Assembly: GCA_903923915.1 (NCBI GenBank)
Contig: CAIXZI010000341.1
Location: 1 to 15,115 of the forward strand
From: an uncultured Bacteroidota bacterium
GTDB taxonomy: Bacteria; Bacteroidota; Bacteroidia; B-17B0; Aurantibacillaceae
DNA: 15,115 nt
Direction: 5' to 3'
Made by a program: the position numbers and the translations under genes. This document shows, one piece after another, positions 7,429-15,115 of the stretch (position 1 is the first letter of the stretch; each line of letters starts with the position of its first letter). A model generated the notes under the pieces. The model made no database searches. It was not told the DNA's origin and saw only the letters and a program-made list of their open reading frames with translations.

Positions 7429-7842
7429 ATGGTTAGCTACACAACAAATATAAAAGTGCCTATAGAAAAAGTTTGGCAACATTTTATTTACAAAATAGAA
7501 CATCCCGAAAATTTTGTACCGGGTGTAAGTAATGTAATTATTAAAGAAAAAACTGCCGATTTGGTCATAAGAGATATGGATATTGCTTTGCCCGATGGAA
7601 GCAGGGCTATCTTAACGGAAAAAATTACGCACGCGCCTTATACCGTAAAATTTTTAATTATAAACCACCCTATTTATAGCGGTTACGTGGATAACATAGC
7701 CGAAAAGATTTCTGATAATGAAACTAAAATTACATTTTCACTTCATTGGATAAACAAACAAACCGGCGAGCCTTTTAGTAACCCAGAAATAGCTAAAAAA
7801 GCCGTTCTAAAAACTGCCGATTACATTTTGCAGCATATGTAA
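7429..7842 (+). CDS. SRPBCC-superfamily protein, AtaL/DUF1857-like
   Basis: A 137-residue cytosolic protein with the look of the START/SRPBCC ligand-binding fold, closest by motif to the AtaL-like (DUF1857) family. It opens with an N-terminal strand and a helix containing VPIEKVWQHFIYKIEHPENFVPGVS (about 10-34). Alternating strands follow (DLVIRDMDIALPDG, TEKITHAPYTVKFLIINHP, VDNIAEKISDNETKITFSLHWI), and a long C-terminal helix (about 118-137) closes the fold. Family members bind hydrophobic small molecules or act in aromatic metabolism, but no substrate can be assigned. It begins 56 bases after the TPR gene. A possible -7-like box TATCTTTA (7417-7424) precedes the ATG but lacks the final G and an upstream partner, so cotranscription with the TPR gene is equally possible. 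Confidence 0.72.
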   Translation: MVSYTTNIKVPIEKVWQHFIYKIEHPENFVPGVSNVIIKEKTADLVIRDMDIALPDGSRAILTEKITHAPYTVKFLIINHPIYSGYVDNIAEKISDNETKITFSLHWINKQTGEPFSNPEIAKKAVLKTADYILQHM

Positions 7843-7898
7843 GCTACCTAACTTGCTTTATTTAGAAACATTATAAATTACCCTGTTTATAAGATTGG

Positions 7899-7930
7899 TT
7901 TGATAGTGTGGTTTTAGGTGCGTAAATTCG
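7899..7930 (+). promoter_or_regulatory. Candidate promoter of the sdhCAB operon
   Basis: TTTG (7899-7902), a 20-base spacer, and TAAATTCG (7923-7930) match the Bacteroidota consensus TTTG / TAnnTTTG with one mismatch (C for T) and ideal spacing. Transcription would start at about 7936-7938, giving a leader of about 70 bases before the sdhC ATG at 8009. No operator or riboswitch is recognised in the leader. Confidence 0.5.
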
Positions 7931-7940
7931 CAGCCGTTAA

Positions 7941-7988
7941 ATGTATTTTAATTATGCGCAGCCGAGCGAAGCGAATACACGAATATAA
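7941..7988 (+). CDS. Possible 15-residue leader ORF upstream of sdhC
   Basis: An ATG at 7941 opens MYFNYAQPSEANTRI and stops at TAA (7986-7988), 20 bases before sdhC. It begins just a few bases after the predicted transcription start of the sdh promoter, so it could be translated as a leader peptide. Against it, an ORF this short is easily found by chance, and the peptide has no run of regulatory codons. The ORF is seen; its translation is speculative. Confidence 0.2.
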   Translation: MYFNYAQPSEANTRI

Positions 7989-8008
7989 AAATTAGAAAAC
8001 TAAAACAA

Positions 8009-8674
8009 ATGAGTAAAGAAAATTTCCTTAAAGCAAGTCTGGGTAAAAAATTAGTAATGGGTATAACGGGTTTATTCCTGATAACCTTTTTAGTAGTGCA
8101 CGTATCGCTTAACGCCTGCATTTTTGTAAACGATGGCGGCGTGCTTTTTAACGAAGGAGCGCATTTTATGTCGCATAACTTCTTTATACGTGTAATGGAA
8201 ATTGTATTATTTGCCGGCATTTTCACCCACATGATACAAGCTTTAATTTTAACGCTGCATAATAAAAAGGCTCGTCCGGTTGCATACGCAGTAAACAATG
8301 GTGCTGCCAACAGTAAATGGTACAGTCGTAGTATGGGCGTTTTAGGTTCTTTATTATTAATATTTTTTGTAGTGCATTGGGCTAACTTCTGGATTCCTAC
8401 TAAAGTAGCTGTATTTAATGGAGAAGAACACAACACCTTCGAAAACATGAAAGCTGTTTTTTCTAAAGAATATTTTGTAGCCATCTATATGGTAGGTGTT
8501 ATTTCGCTTTGCTACCACTTGTTGCACGGATTTCCGTCGGCGTTTCAAACCTTAGGTTTAAACAATAAAAAATACACGCCTATGTTAAAAACAGCAGGTG
8601 CAATTTTCTCAATTGTTGTTTGCACTTTATTTGCTGCAATGCCTATCACAATGTATTTAGGAATAATCAAATAG
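8009..8674 (+). CDS. sdhC: Succinate dehydrogenase cytochrome b subunit SdhC (b558 family)
   Basis: The membrane anchor of complex II, which holds heme b and passes electrons from SdhB to menaquinone. The 221-residue length is typical of the single-subunit, five-helix (type B) cytochrome b558 family, so no SdhD is needed. Membrane segments lie at about 15-38, 58-83, 109-131, 157-180 and 194-218. Histidines H31, H74, H123 and H170/H173 have spacing like the four axial ligands of the Bacillus subtilis SdhC, which supports two hemes. The ATG at 8009 follows an A-rich stretch and gives the usual N-terminus (SKENFLKASLGKKLVMGITG). It is first in the sdhC-sdhA-sdhB operon, 41 bases before sdhA. Confidence 0.93.
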   Translation: MSKENFLKASLGKKLVMGITGLFLITFLVVHVSLNACIFVNDGGVLFNEGAHFMSHNFFIRVMEIVLFAGIFTHMIQALILTLHNKKARPVAYAVNNGAANSKWYSRSMGVLGSLLLIFFVVHWANFWIPTKVAVFNGEEHNTFENMKAVFSKEYFVAIYMVGVISLCYHLLHGFPSAFQTLGLNNKKYTPMLKTAGAIFSIVVCTLFAAMPITMYLGIIK

Positions 8675-8715
8675 ACTTTTAAATTTTTAATTATAAATTT
8701 TGACTTTTTAAAAAT

Positions 8716-10704
8716 ATGGCTTCATCACCAAAATTAGACGCTAAAATTCCTCAGGGAGAAATAGACCAAAAGTGGACTAAATACCGTTCTACCGTTCATT
8801 TGGTTAACCCGGCTAATAAACGCAGTTTAGAGGTTATCATTGTGGGCTCTGGCTTGGCAGGTGCTTCTGCAGCTGCTTCTTTAGCCGAAATGGGCTACAA
8901 AGTAAAGGTATTTTGCTTTCAAGATTCTCCTCGTCGTGCTCACAGTATTGCGGCGCAAGGTGGTATCAATGCGGCAAAAAATTATCAAAATGATGGCGAT
9001 AGTGTTTATCGTTTATTTTATGATACTATTAAAGGTGGCGATTACCGTGCTCGCGAAGCTAACGTACATCGTTTATCAGAAGTATCGGGTGCTATCATTG
9101 ATCAGTGTGTTGCACAAGGTGTGCCTTTTGCCCGCGAATACGGCGGAGTATTAAGTAACCGTTCTTTTGGTGGAACACAGGTTCAGCGTACTTTTTATGC
9201 AGCCGGACAAACCGGACAACAATTATTATTAGGAGCTTATAGTGCCTTGCAACGTCAGGTTGGTATGGGTGCTGTGCAATTATATGCACGTCATGAAATG
9301 TTAGACGTGGTAAATATTGATGGCAAATGCCGTGGTATTATTGCTCGTGATTTAATCAGCGGTAAATTAGAGCGTCATTTTGGTCACGCTGTTTTAATTG
9401 CTTCAGGCGGATACGGAAACGTATTTTACCTTTCTACCAACGCCATGGGAAGCAATGTAACAGCAGCCTGGAAAGCGCACAAAAAAGGTGCTTTCTTTGG
9501 TAATCCTTGTTACACACAAATTCACCCAACTTGTATTCCTGTTTCTGGAGATCATCAATCAAAACTGACTTTGATGTCAGAATCTCTTCGTAACGACGGA
9601 CGTATCTGGGTTCCTAAAAAAGCAGGCGATACTCGCAAGCCAACTGATATTCCTGAAGAAGAAAGAGATTATTATTTAGAGCGTCGTTACCCTGCATTTG
9701 GTAATTTGGTTCCTCGCGATGTAGCTTCTCGTGCTGCTAAAGAACGTTGCGATGCAGGCTTTGGTGTTGGTGCAAGTAAATTAGCCGTGTATCTTGATTT
9801 TGCTGCTAACATGATGCGCTACGGACAAATTGAAGCTAACAAACAAAATTTACACAATCCTAGCAAAGAGCAAATTCGTGAATTAGGAAGAGCTGTTGTG
9901 AAAGAAAAATATGGTAACCTGTTTGATATGTACAAGCAAATTACCGGCGAAGATCCCTACGAAGTGCCAATGCGTATTTACCCTGCGGTTCACTATACTA
10001 TGGGTGGCCTTTGGGTTGATTATAATTTACAAACAACTGTTCCTGGCTTATACGCTTTAGGCGAGGCTAACTTCTCAGACCACGGAGCTAACCGTTTAGG
10101 TGCATCTGCCTTAATGCAAGGTTTGGCTGATGGTTACTTTGTTATTCCTTATACTATCGGAGATTATTTATCAGAAGAAATTCGTACCAAAGCTATTCCA
10201 ACCGATCATGAAGCGTTTGTAAAAGCAGAAGCAGAAGTTCAAGAGCGCATCAATAAACTGATGACTATTAAAGGAACAAAATCGGTTGATTATTTCCATA
10301 AACAACTTGGAAAAATTATGTGGGAAAAATGTGGAATGGCACGTAATGCAGAAGGTTTAAAACAAGCTATTTCTGAAATACAAAAATTGCGTGAAGAGTT
10401 CTGGAAAAATGTACGCGTTACAGGCGAAGCGAATGAGTTTAATCCTGAATTGGAAAAGGCGGGCCGTGTTGCCGATTTCTTAGAGCTTGGCGAATTAATG
10501 TGTATGGATGCATTAAACCGTAACGAAAGTTGTGGTGGTCACTTCCGCGAAGAATACCAAACAAAAGATGGTGAAGCTTTACGTGATGATGATAACTTTG
10601 CATACGTTGCCGCTTGGGAAAACAAAGGCAACAACGCCTGGGAATTGCATAAAGAAGAATTGAAATTTGAGAATATTAAATTAGCACAAAGAAATTACGC
10701 TTAG
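8716..10704 (+). CDS. sdhA: Succinate dehydrogenase flavoprotein subunit SdhA
   Basis: The catalytic subunit that oxidises succinate to fumarate (or runs in reverse) on covalent FAD at the cytosolic face of the inner membrane. The 662-residue protein is the long form found with type B SdhC. The FAD dinucleotide motif is [11 protein letters not shown] (43-53). H76 in [15 protein letters not shown] is the expected covalent FAD attachment site. Substrate and catalytic residues are visible by alignment in my head with E. coli SdhA: H270 (QIHPT), R334 (PRDVASRA), H426 (HYTMGGLW) and R460 ([11 protein letters not shown]). The C-terminal helical domain is complete (about 520-662). The ATG at 8716 gives the normal N-terminus. 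The gene ends with two consecutive stops (TAG TAG), immediately followed by a palindromic repeat. Confidence 0.96.
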   Translation: MASSPKLDAKIPQGEIDQKWTKYRSTVHLVNPANKRSLEVIIVGSGLAGASAAASLAEMGYKVKVFCFQDSPRRAHSIAAQGGINAAKNYQNDGDSVYRLFYDTIKGGDYRAREANVHRLSEVSGAIIDQCVAQGVPFAREYGGVLSNRSFGGTQVQRTFYAAGQTGQQLLLGAYSALQRQVGMGAVQLYARHEMLDVVNIDGKCRGIIARDLISGKLERHFGHAVLIASGGYGNVFYLSTNAMGSNVTAAWKAHKKGAFFGNPCYTQIHPTCIPVSGDHQSKLTLMSESLRNDGRIWVPKKAGDTRKPTDIPEEERDYYLERRYPAFGNLVPRDVASRAAKERCDAGFGVGASKLAVYLDFAANMMRYGQIEANKQNLHNPSKEQIRELGRAVVKEKYGNLFDMYKQITGEDPYEVPMRIYPAVHYTMGGLWVDYNLQTTVPGLYALGEANFSDHGANRLGASALMQGLADGYFVIPYTIGDYLSEEIRTKAIPTDHEAFVKAEAEVQERINKLMTIKGTKSVDYFHKQLGKIMWEKCGMARNAEGLKQAISEIQKLREEFWKNVRVTGEANEFNPELEKAGRVADFLELGELMCMDALNRNESCGGHFREEYQTKDGEALRDDDNFAYVAAWENKGNNAWELHKEELKFENIKLAQRNYA

Positions 10705-10709
10705 TAGGC

Positions 10710-10768
10710 GTCATACTGAGCCTGTCGAAGTATAGCCTACGCAAACTCTTCGACAAGCTCAGAGTGAC
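10710..10768. repeat. Palindromic repeat B, REP-like, between sdhA and sdhB
   Basis: The same paired arms as at 2199-2309, here with a short loop. Left arm 10710-10730 and right arm 10748-10768 form 21 positions, with 18 Watson-Crick pairs, one G-T and two mismatches, and a 17-base loop. The right arm reads TTCGACAAGCTCAGAGTGAC, differing from the right arm of copy A at only two bases. GTAGGC (10704-10709) and GCCTAC (10735-10740) offer an alternative pairing. It fills most of the 86-base gap inside the operon and would form a strong hairpin in the sdh mRNA. There is no T-run after it, so it is not an intrinsic terminator. REP hairpins elsewhere can protect upstream mRNA; that effect is an inference here. 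Confidence 0.75.
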
Positions 10769-10790
10769 ATCACACATAAAAAATAATACT

Positions 10791-11549
10791 ATGAGTGGAA
10801 ATATGAACCTCACACTGAAAGTGTGGAAACAAAAAAACAAAGACGCTAAAGGCGCTTTAGAAACATATCAGGTAAAAGGTATTTCGCCGGATATGAGTTT
10901 TTTAGAAATGTTTGATGTGCTTAACGAGCAACTGATAACAGAAGGTAAAGACCCTATTGCATTTGATCATGATTGCCGCGAAGGTATTTGTGGTATGTGC
11001 AGTATGTACATCAATGGGCGTCCGCACGGACCGGTTAAAGGTGTTACAACTTGCCAGTTACACATGCGTAGTTTTAAAGATGGCGATACTATTGTAGTAG
11101 AACCATGGCGCAGTGCGGCATTTCCGGTTGTTAAAGATTTAGCGGTTAACCGTTCTGCTTTTGATAGAGTTATTGCAGCAGGTGGATTTGTATCTGTAAA
11201 CACAGGTAATGCAAAAGACGCCAACAATATTTTAATTAATAAAGATGATGCAGATGATGCTTTCAATGCAGCAGCTTGTATTGGTTGCGGCGCTTGCGTA
11301 GCTACTTGCAAAAATGGATCAGCTATGTTATTTGTATCTGCAAAAGTTTCTCAATTGGCTTTGTTACCACAAGGACAAATCGAAAAAGAAGCGCGTGTGT
11401 TAAACATGGTTAACCAAATGGATGAAGAAGGATTTGGTGCGTGTAGCGTTACAGGTGCTTGTGAGATTGAATGTCCTAAAGGAATTTCATTAGAGAATAT
11501 TGCACGTATGAACCGTGAGTTTATTGGCGCAAACGCAACAAAAAAATAA
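10791..11549 (+). CDS. sdhB: Succinate dehydrogenase iron-sulfur subunit SdhB
   Basis: Carries electrons from the SdhA flavin to SdhC through three iron-sulfur clusters. The 252-residue protein has all ligands at canonical spacing. [2Fe-2S] uses C62, C67, C70 and C88 (CREGICGMC). [4Fe-4S] uses C163, C166, C169 and C228. [3Fe-4S] uses C173, C218 and C224. I place the start at the ATG at 10791 ([12 protein letters not shown]). The ATG at 10803 (MNLTLKVW) is an equally usual family start and has GAGTGGA just upstream. The longer in-frame GTG at 10764 lies inside the palindromic repeat and is rejected. It is the last gene of the sdhCAB operon and is followed by a strong terminator. Confidence 0.95.
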   Translation: MSGNMNLTLKVWKQKNKDAKGALETYQVKGISPDMSFLEMFDVLNEQLITEGKDPIAFDHDCREGICGMCSMYINGRPHGPVKGVTTCQLHMRSFKDGDTIVVEPWRSAAFPVVKDLAVNRSAFDRVIAAGGFVSVNTGNAKDANNILINKDDADDAFNAAACIGCGACVATCKNGSAMLFVSAKVSQLALLPQGQIEKEARVLNMVNQMDEEGFGACSVTGACEIECPKGISLENIARMNREFIGANATKK

Positions 11550-11606
11550 TTAAAGATTAATTGCATTGCAAGCAAAACGCAGCAATCTCAATTAATTTAC
11601 TTCATA

Positions 11607-11642
11607 AAAAAAGCCGTAAGATTTATTTCCTACGGCTTTTTT
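11607..11642 (+). terminator. Intrinsic terminator of the sdhCAB operon
   Basis: AAAAAAGCCGTA (11607-11618) and TACGGCTTTTTT (11631-11642) form a perfect 12-bp stem with a 12-base loop. The GCCGTA core is followed directly by a T6 run, 57 bases after the sdhB stop. The A-run on the other side makes the structure symmetric, but only the plus strand has a gene ending into it. Confidence 0.88.
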
Positions 11643-11725
11643 GTTTTGGTAAATCGATAGTGAATAGTATTTAGTCGATTTTAGTGTTAAAAAAAAGTCC
11701 AATTCACCTCTTTTTTAAAAAATTA

Positions 11726-11757
11726 TTTGTTTTTAGATAAACATTTTTATACAATTG
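11726..11757 (+). promoter_or_regulatory. Candidate promoter of the M43 metalloprotease gene
   Basis: TTTG (11726-11729), a 20-base spacer, and TACAATTG (11750-11757) match the Bacteroidota promoter form with one mismatch in the -7 box. Transcription would start at about 11763-11765, leaving a leader of about 22 bases before the ATG at 11786. With the terminator at 11607-11642 this makes the protease gene an independent unit. I see nothing else in 11643-11725. Confidence 0.5.
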
Positions 11758-11785
11758 CAGTATTCAAACCACTAACTAAAAACAG

Positions 11786-14257
11786 ATGAAAAAAATATTA
11801 TTAACAACAGCGTCCTTTTGTCTGCTTACGGCAGGCGTAATGGCTCAGGGTTCTACTAATTTAGGAAAGCCTACAAAAAAGAATATTATTACAACAAACG
11901 CAAATCAGGCCGTTTCTTCTGGTCAGGGTGTGCATTTAAAAAATCGTTGCGGAACAGCTGCCCCATCTGCTGAGTGGGATGCTGCATTTAATAAAGATGT
12001 AGAAGCTTATAAAACTAAACTGGCTTCAGATATGGCTAATGGCAGAACAACTGCTACTACCTATACAATTCCAATTATTTTTCACATTATCCATGGCGGT
12101 CAGGCTGTAGGAACCTATCCTAACTTAGCACAAGCACAAATTAACTCTCAAATTACAGTTCTTAACCAAGATTACGGCGGAACTGGTTACAAATCAAACA
12201 CATATCCTGCAGGTGCTTTTGCTGCTTATGCTGCTTTAGCCGCTAATAACGTTGCTGCTGCAAGTAAAGATGGTACCGGTCGTATAGCTATTGCTAATTG
12301 CGGTATTACTTTTTGCCCGGCTACTAAAAACCCAAGTGGCGTTACTTTAACCGAGCCAGGTATTGACAGAATTAGCTACGTTACTAAAACTTGGACAAAT
12401 CCAGCTACGTTAACTTCAGCTAATTTTCAATCTTACATAGATGGTACAATTAAACCAGGTTCTGTTTGGGATGTAACTAAATACTTTAACGTTTGGTTAA
12501 CTGACGAAGATATGACAAGTACAAATAGCCCTGGTTTATTGGGTTATTCAACTTTTCCTCCAAGCAGTACAAACACTGGTCTTTCTGCTCCTTACGGAAC
12601 TACTACAACGGATGGTTGCTGGTTTTACAGTAAAGTTTGTGGATCTGCAAATATTTATGCTGCAGGAACTTATGATCCAACGTATAAATACGGGCGCACT
12701 ATTTGCCACGAAGCTGGTCACTGGTTAGGTTTACGTCACCCATGGGGAGATAACGGTCAGTGCGGTGGTACTGATTATTGTAATGATACCCCTCCTGAAA
12801 AAGGACAAACAAACAGCCCTCCGGGTTGCTATTATGGTACACCAACTTACCCTTCTCAAGCTGGTACTTGCACATATGGCGGACAAACAAACACCAATGG
12901 AGATATGTTTATGAATATTATGGATTACACAGATGATATTGCGATGTATATGTTTACTAATGATCAAGCAATTCGTATGCAAACATCAATGGCTCACTCT
13001 CCTTACCGTACCGGCTTAACAGCTTCGGCAGCTAACTTGTGTAGCGGTGTTACCACTACATATACGACTATTGTAGGTGCATTTACTTATCCATCAAGCA
13101 TTTGTACTAATGCAGCAGCTGCCTTTACCGATGCTTCAACCGGTGGCCCTGTAGCATCTTGGGCATGGTCTGTTACGCCTAGTACTGGTGTAACTATTAA
13201 CACAGCTACAAGTCAAAATCCAACAATTACGTTTACCTCAGCTAATACATATACAGTAACGATGGCTGCTACTAATACTGTAAATACAAGTACAGTATCT
13301 CATGTAGTAACGGTTTCTTCTTGTACAACATCTTCATGCGATACGTTAGGAAACATTGTATCAGCTGACACGTTAACTGTTTATAATGTAACAAAAGGAT
13401 ACCTTTCTGGTACAGGTTTAGTTGTATCAGGAACTACTTCATTAACCTCTCAGGCAATTGCTGAAACATATGCTTCATCCACTTTTCCAACAAACGTTAC
13501 ACTAGTAAAAGGTGCTATGATATTATTTTATAGGGATGTAGCCAACAACATTGGTACAAAAGGAACTAGTGCTTTAACTTTAAAAATGACGGGTACTACA
13601 ACTGCTTCCTCTGGTATTGTTCCTAACACTACTGCAGCTGCTACACAAACCTTAAGTTTATCTTCTGTTGTTGCATCAGCTAATACTACCGGACCTGATT
13701 ATGCTGGAAATCAATTGTACAACTTTACAGGTTATATGAAAGCTTACCCTGTAATGTTTACAACTCCAGTAACCATTCCAAGTACATTTGCATTAACATT
13801 ATCATTGCCAACTACTACAACATCTGACTCAGTTGTAGTATTCTCTAACACAGGCAATGTTACTACAGCTGCAACAGGTTGCGTACAGTACAAATCTGGT
13901 ACTACCTCAACATGGTATAATGCAAGTGCATTTAGTTTAAATTTAGGTTTTGGTATTATTCCTATTGTTTGCCCTGCAACAACCGGAATAGAAGCTAATT
14001 ACTTAGGCAGCAATATTACTTTGTTTCCTAACCCTAATAGTGGTTACTTTAATTTTGCGGTTACTTTGCCAGAAGCAACTAACTTAAACTTTACTGTAGT
14101 AAACATGTTAGGTCAGGTGGTTTATACCAAATCAGAAAACAACGTTTTAAATAGCGTTTTAAGCTGCGATTTAACCCACTTAGCAAAAGGTGTTTATTAT
14201 GCTACTATTATGGATAGCAACAACAATAAAACAGTTAAGAAAATTATCATAGAGTAA
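11786..14257 (+). CDS. Secreted M43 (cytophagalysin/pappalysin-type) zinc metalloprotease with PKD and T9SS sorting domain
   Basis: An 823-residue extracellular or surface protease exported by Sec and then by the type IX system. The signal peptide is MKKILLTTASFCLLTAGVMA (1-20). A short pro-region with an RCGT motif (54-57) precedes the M43 catalytic domain (about 90-410). The zinc site is HEAGHWLGLRH (308-318), with H308, H312 and H318 as ligands and E309 as the catalytic base, and the Met-turn is NIMDYTDD (M379). A PKD-like domain follows at about 432-512. A Thr/Ser/Ala-rich region of unrecognised fold spans about 515-730, and a type A T9SS C-terminal domain about 740-823 (ITLFPNPNSGYF, VVNMLGQVVY, LAKGVYYATI). 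The sorting domain is cleaved on export in this family. Three D-S/T-aliphatic sites (519, 528, 681) fit the Bacteroidota O-glycosylation motif. The target protein is unknown. Confidence 0.93.
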   Translation: MKKILLTTASFCLLTAGVMAQGSTNLGKPTKKNIITTNANQAVSSGQGVHLKNRCGTAAPSAEWDAAFNKDVEAYKTKLASDMANGRTTATTYTIPIIFHIIHGGQAVGTYPNLAQAQINSQITVLNQDYGGTGYKSNTYPAGAFAAYAALAANNVAAASKDGTGRIAIANCGITFCPATKNPSGVTLTEPGIDRISYVTKTWTNPATLTSANFQSYIDGTIKPGSVWDVTKYFNVWLTDEDMTSTNSPGLLGYSTFPPSSTNTGLSAPYGTTTTDGCWFYSKVCGSANIYAAGTYDPTYKYGRTICHEAGHWLGLRHPWGDNGQCGGTDYCNDTPPEKGQTNSPPGCYYGTPTYPSQAGTCTYGGQTNTNGDMFMNIMDYTDDIAMYMFTNDQAIRMQTSMAHSPYRTGLTASAANLCSGVTTTYTTIVGAFTYPSSICTNAAAAFTDASTGGPVASWAWSVTPSTGVTINTATSQNPTITFTSANTYTVTMAATNTVNTSTVSHVVTVSSCTTSSCDTLGNIVSADTLTVYNVTKGYLSGTGLVVSGTTSLTSQAIAETYASSTFPTNVTLVKGAMILFYRDVANNIGTKGTSALTLKMTGTTTASSGIVPNTTAAATQTLSLSSVVASANTTGPDYAGNQLYNFTGYMKAYPVMFTTPVTIPSTFALTLSLPTTTTSDSVVVFSNTGNVTTAATGCVQYKSGTTSTWYNASAFSLNLGFGIIPIVCPATTGIEANYLGSNITLFPNPNSGYFNFAVTLPEATNLNFTVVNMLGQVVYTKSENNVLNSVLSCDLTHLAKGVYYATIMDSNNNKTVKKIIIE

Positions 14258-14274
14258 TTAATTAACCAAAAACT

Positions 14275-14307
14275 AAAGCCGCTTCAAGCAATTGAAGCGG
14301 CTTTTTT
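14275..14307 (+). terminator. Intrinsic terminator after the M43 protease gene
   Basis: AAAGCCGCTTCAA (14275-14287) and TTGAAGCGGCTTT (14292-14304) form a perfect 13-bp stem closed by a GCAA (GNRA-type) tetraloop. A T6 run at 14302-14307 overlaps the end of the stem, 17 bases after the protease stop codon. This is the best-formed terminator in the window. Confidence 0.93.
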
Positions 14308-14321
14308 ATTATATACCTTTG
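14291..14321 (+). promoter_or_regulatory. Candidate promoter of the pirin gene, overlapping the upstream terminator
   Basis: TACCTTTG (14314-14321) matches the Bacteroidota -7 consensus exactly. ATTG (14291-14294), 19 bases upstream, can serve as the -33 box. It lies in the loop and right arm of the preceding terminator, so the two signals share bases. Transcription would start at about 14328, leaving a leader of about 10 bases before the ATG at 14339. Confidence 0.5.
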
Positions 14322-14338
14322 TTATAAATTAAGTAACC

Positions 14339-15052
14339 ATGGAAAAAACCATTATTTATAAAGCCAATACACGCGGGCATGCCAACCACGGCTGGTTAAA
14401 CGCACATCACACTTTTAGCTTTGCAAATTACCATGATGACAATCGAATGCACTTTGGTGTATTACGTGTTTTAAATGATGATATAATTGCCGGAGGAATG
14501 GGTTTTGCCACGCATCCGCATGATAATATGGAAATTATTACCATTCCCCTTTCGGGAGATTTGGAGCATAAAGATAGCATGGGCAATGCCTCGGTTATAA
14601 AACAAGGCGATATACAGGTAATGAGCGCCGGCACTGGCATTCAGCATAGTGAAAAAAATCACAACAAAGATAAAGAGTGTAAACTACTGCAAATTTGGGT
14701 GTTTCCAAATAAGCAAAATGTAACGCCCCGATACGGACAAATTTCTTTAAATTTTTCGGATAGAAAAAACAACTGGCAACAAATAATTTCGCCTAATGAA
14801 AATGATGCCGGTTTGTGGATTCATCAAAACGCTTGGTTTTACTTAACAAACTTAGATACCGGCAAAGAATTAGCACATAAATTAAATTTAAAAAATAACG
14901 GTGTTTATATTTTTGTGATTGAAGGGGAAGTGATTGTAAATGGCAACACCCTTGAAAAGCGTGATGGAATAGGCATTACGGATACAGAAATAATTACCGT
15001 AAAAGCAAGTTCAAATGCTGAGGTATTGTTAATGGAGCTTCCTATGCGTTAA
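14339..15052 (+). CDS. Pirin family protein, YhhW-like
   Basis: A cytosolic bicupin of the pirin family, 237 residues, close to the length of E. coli YhhW (231). Family members bind one metal ion (iron or similar); YhhW and human pirin show quercetin dioxygenase activity in vitro, but the natural substrate is not known. The N-terminal cupin holds the metal ligands: H59 and H61 (GFATHPHDNMEI), H103 and E105 (GTGIQHSEKN). The family signatures HTFSFANYHDDNRMHFGVLRVLNDD (24-48) and LEHKDSMGN (75-83) are clear. The C-terminal cupin (about 145-237) is present without metal ligands, as usual. The ATG at 14339 is well placed after the promoter. The 63 bases from 15053 to the window end hold no gene that I can see. 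Confidence 0.94.
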   Translation: MEKTIIYKANTRGHANHGWLNAHHTFSFANYHDDNRMHFGVLRVLNDDIIAGGMGFATHPHDNMEIITIPLSGDLEHKDSMGNASVIKQGDIQVMSAGTGIQHSEKNHNKDKECKLLQIWVFPNKQNVTPRYGQISLNFSDRKNNWQQIISPNENDAGLWIHQNAWFYLTNLDTGKELAHKLNLKNNGVYIFVIEGEVIVNGNTLEKRDGIGITDTEIITVKASSNAEVLLMELPMR

Positions 15053-15115
15053 CAAATTAATTTCAATTAAATAACACATTGTAAACAAAAACCAATTAAA
15101 TTTAGGTGCTTTTAA

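Noticed and set aside
7948..8484. 178-codon minus-strand ORF opposite sdhC
   Set aside because: It is antisense to a clearly conserved gene, has unnatural composition, and has no recognisable domain.
8675..8715. A/T-rich inverted repeat AAATTT/AAATTT between sdhC and sdhA
   Set aside because: Short A/T palindromes are expected by chance in this base composition, and the spacer is a normal operon gap.
10967..11311. 114-codon minus-strand ORF opposite sdhB
   Set aside because: It is a shadow of the conserved iron-sulfur subunit frame.
15078..15104. Possible promoter (ATTG ... TAAATTTA) at the right edge
   Set aside because: The spacing is about 15 bases rather than 19-21, the final G is missing, and the downstream gene is out of view.

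Overview
The window reads as chromosomal DNA of a free-living member of the Bacteroidota, from the Flavobacteriales/Sphingobacteriales side of the phylum rather than a gut Bacteroides. Four things point there. A secreted metalloprotease ends in a type IX secretion (T9SS) sorting domain. The succinate dehydrogenase is the SdhC-SdhA-SdhB type with a five-helix cytochrome b. Several genes are preceded by the phylum's own promoter motif (TTTG, about 20 bases, TAnnTTTG), and start codons are preceded by A/T-rich sequence without clear Shine-Dalgarno sites. The species cannot be named from this sequence.

Layout. The left edge cuts into thyA (thymidylate synthase, plus strand). Facing it on the minus strand is a MacB/FtsX-type ABC permease, and the gap between them holds a structured, repeat-like element. 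A minus-strand operon then runs from 6282 down to 2343: dsbD, a small conserved protein of unknown function, a cysteine-rich DUF3109 protein, and rsgA. Its members are 4 to 25 bases apart, or overlap by 4 bases in the case of DUF3109 and rsgA. At about 6.3 kb the strand switches. A divergent promoter region separates dsbD from a plus-strand gene for a secreted TPR protein with a possible beta-barrel end, followed by a small SRPBCC/AtaL-like protein. Next come sdhC-sdhA-sdhB (8.0 to 11.5 kb) with its own promoter and terminator, an 823-residue M43 metalloprotease with PKD and T9SS domains, and a pirin-family protein.

How the parts work together. Most of the window is housekeeping: dTMP synthesis, ribosome maturation (RsgA), envelope disulfide chemistry (DsbD), and respiratory/TCA succinate oxidation (SdhCAB). 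Secretion and envelope functions make up the rest (TPR-barrel protein, M43 protease, permease).

I found no convincing new multi-gene system, no CRISPR array, no transposase, no phage gene and no RNA gene. The less ordinary signals are between genes: two paired copies of a palindromic repeat built on the core TGAGCTTGTCGAA (2199-2309, and 10710-10768 inside the sdh operon), a possible three-way-junction element after thyA, a possible short leader ORF ahead of sdhC, a terminator whose arm overlaps the next promoter, and a possible near-leaderless start for the TPR gene.
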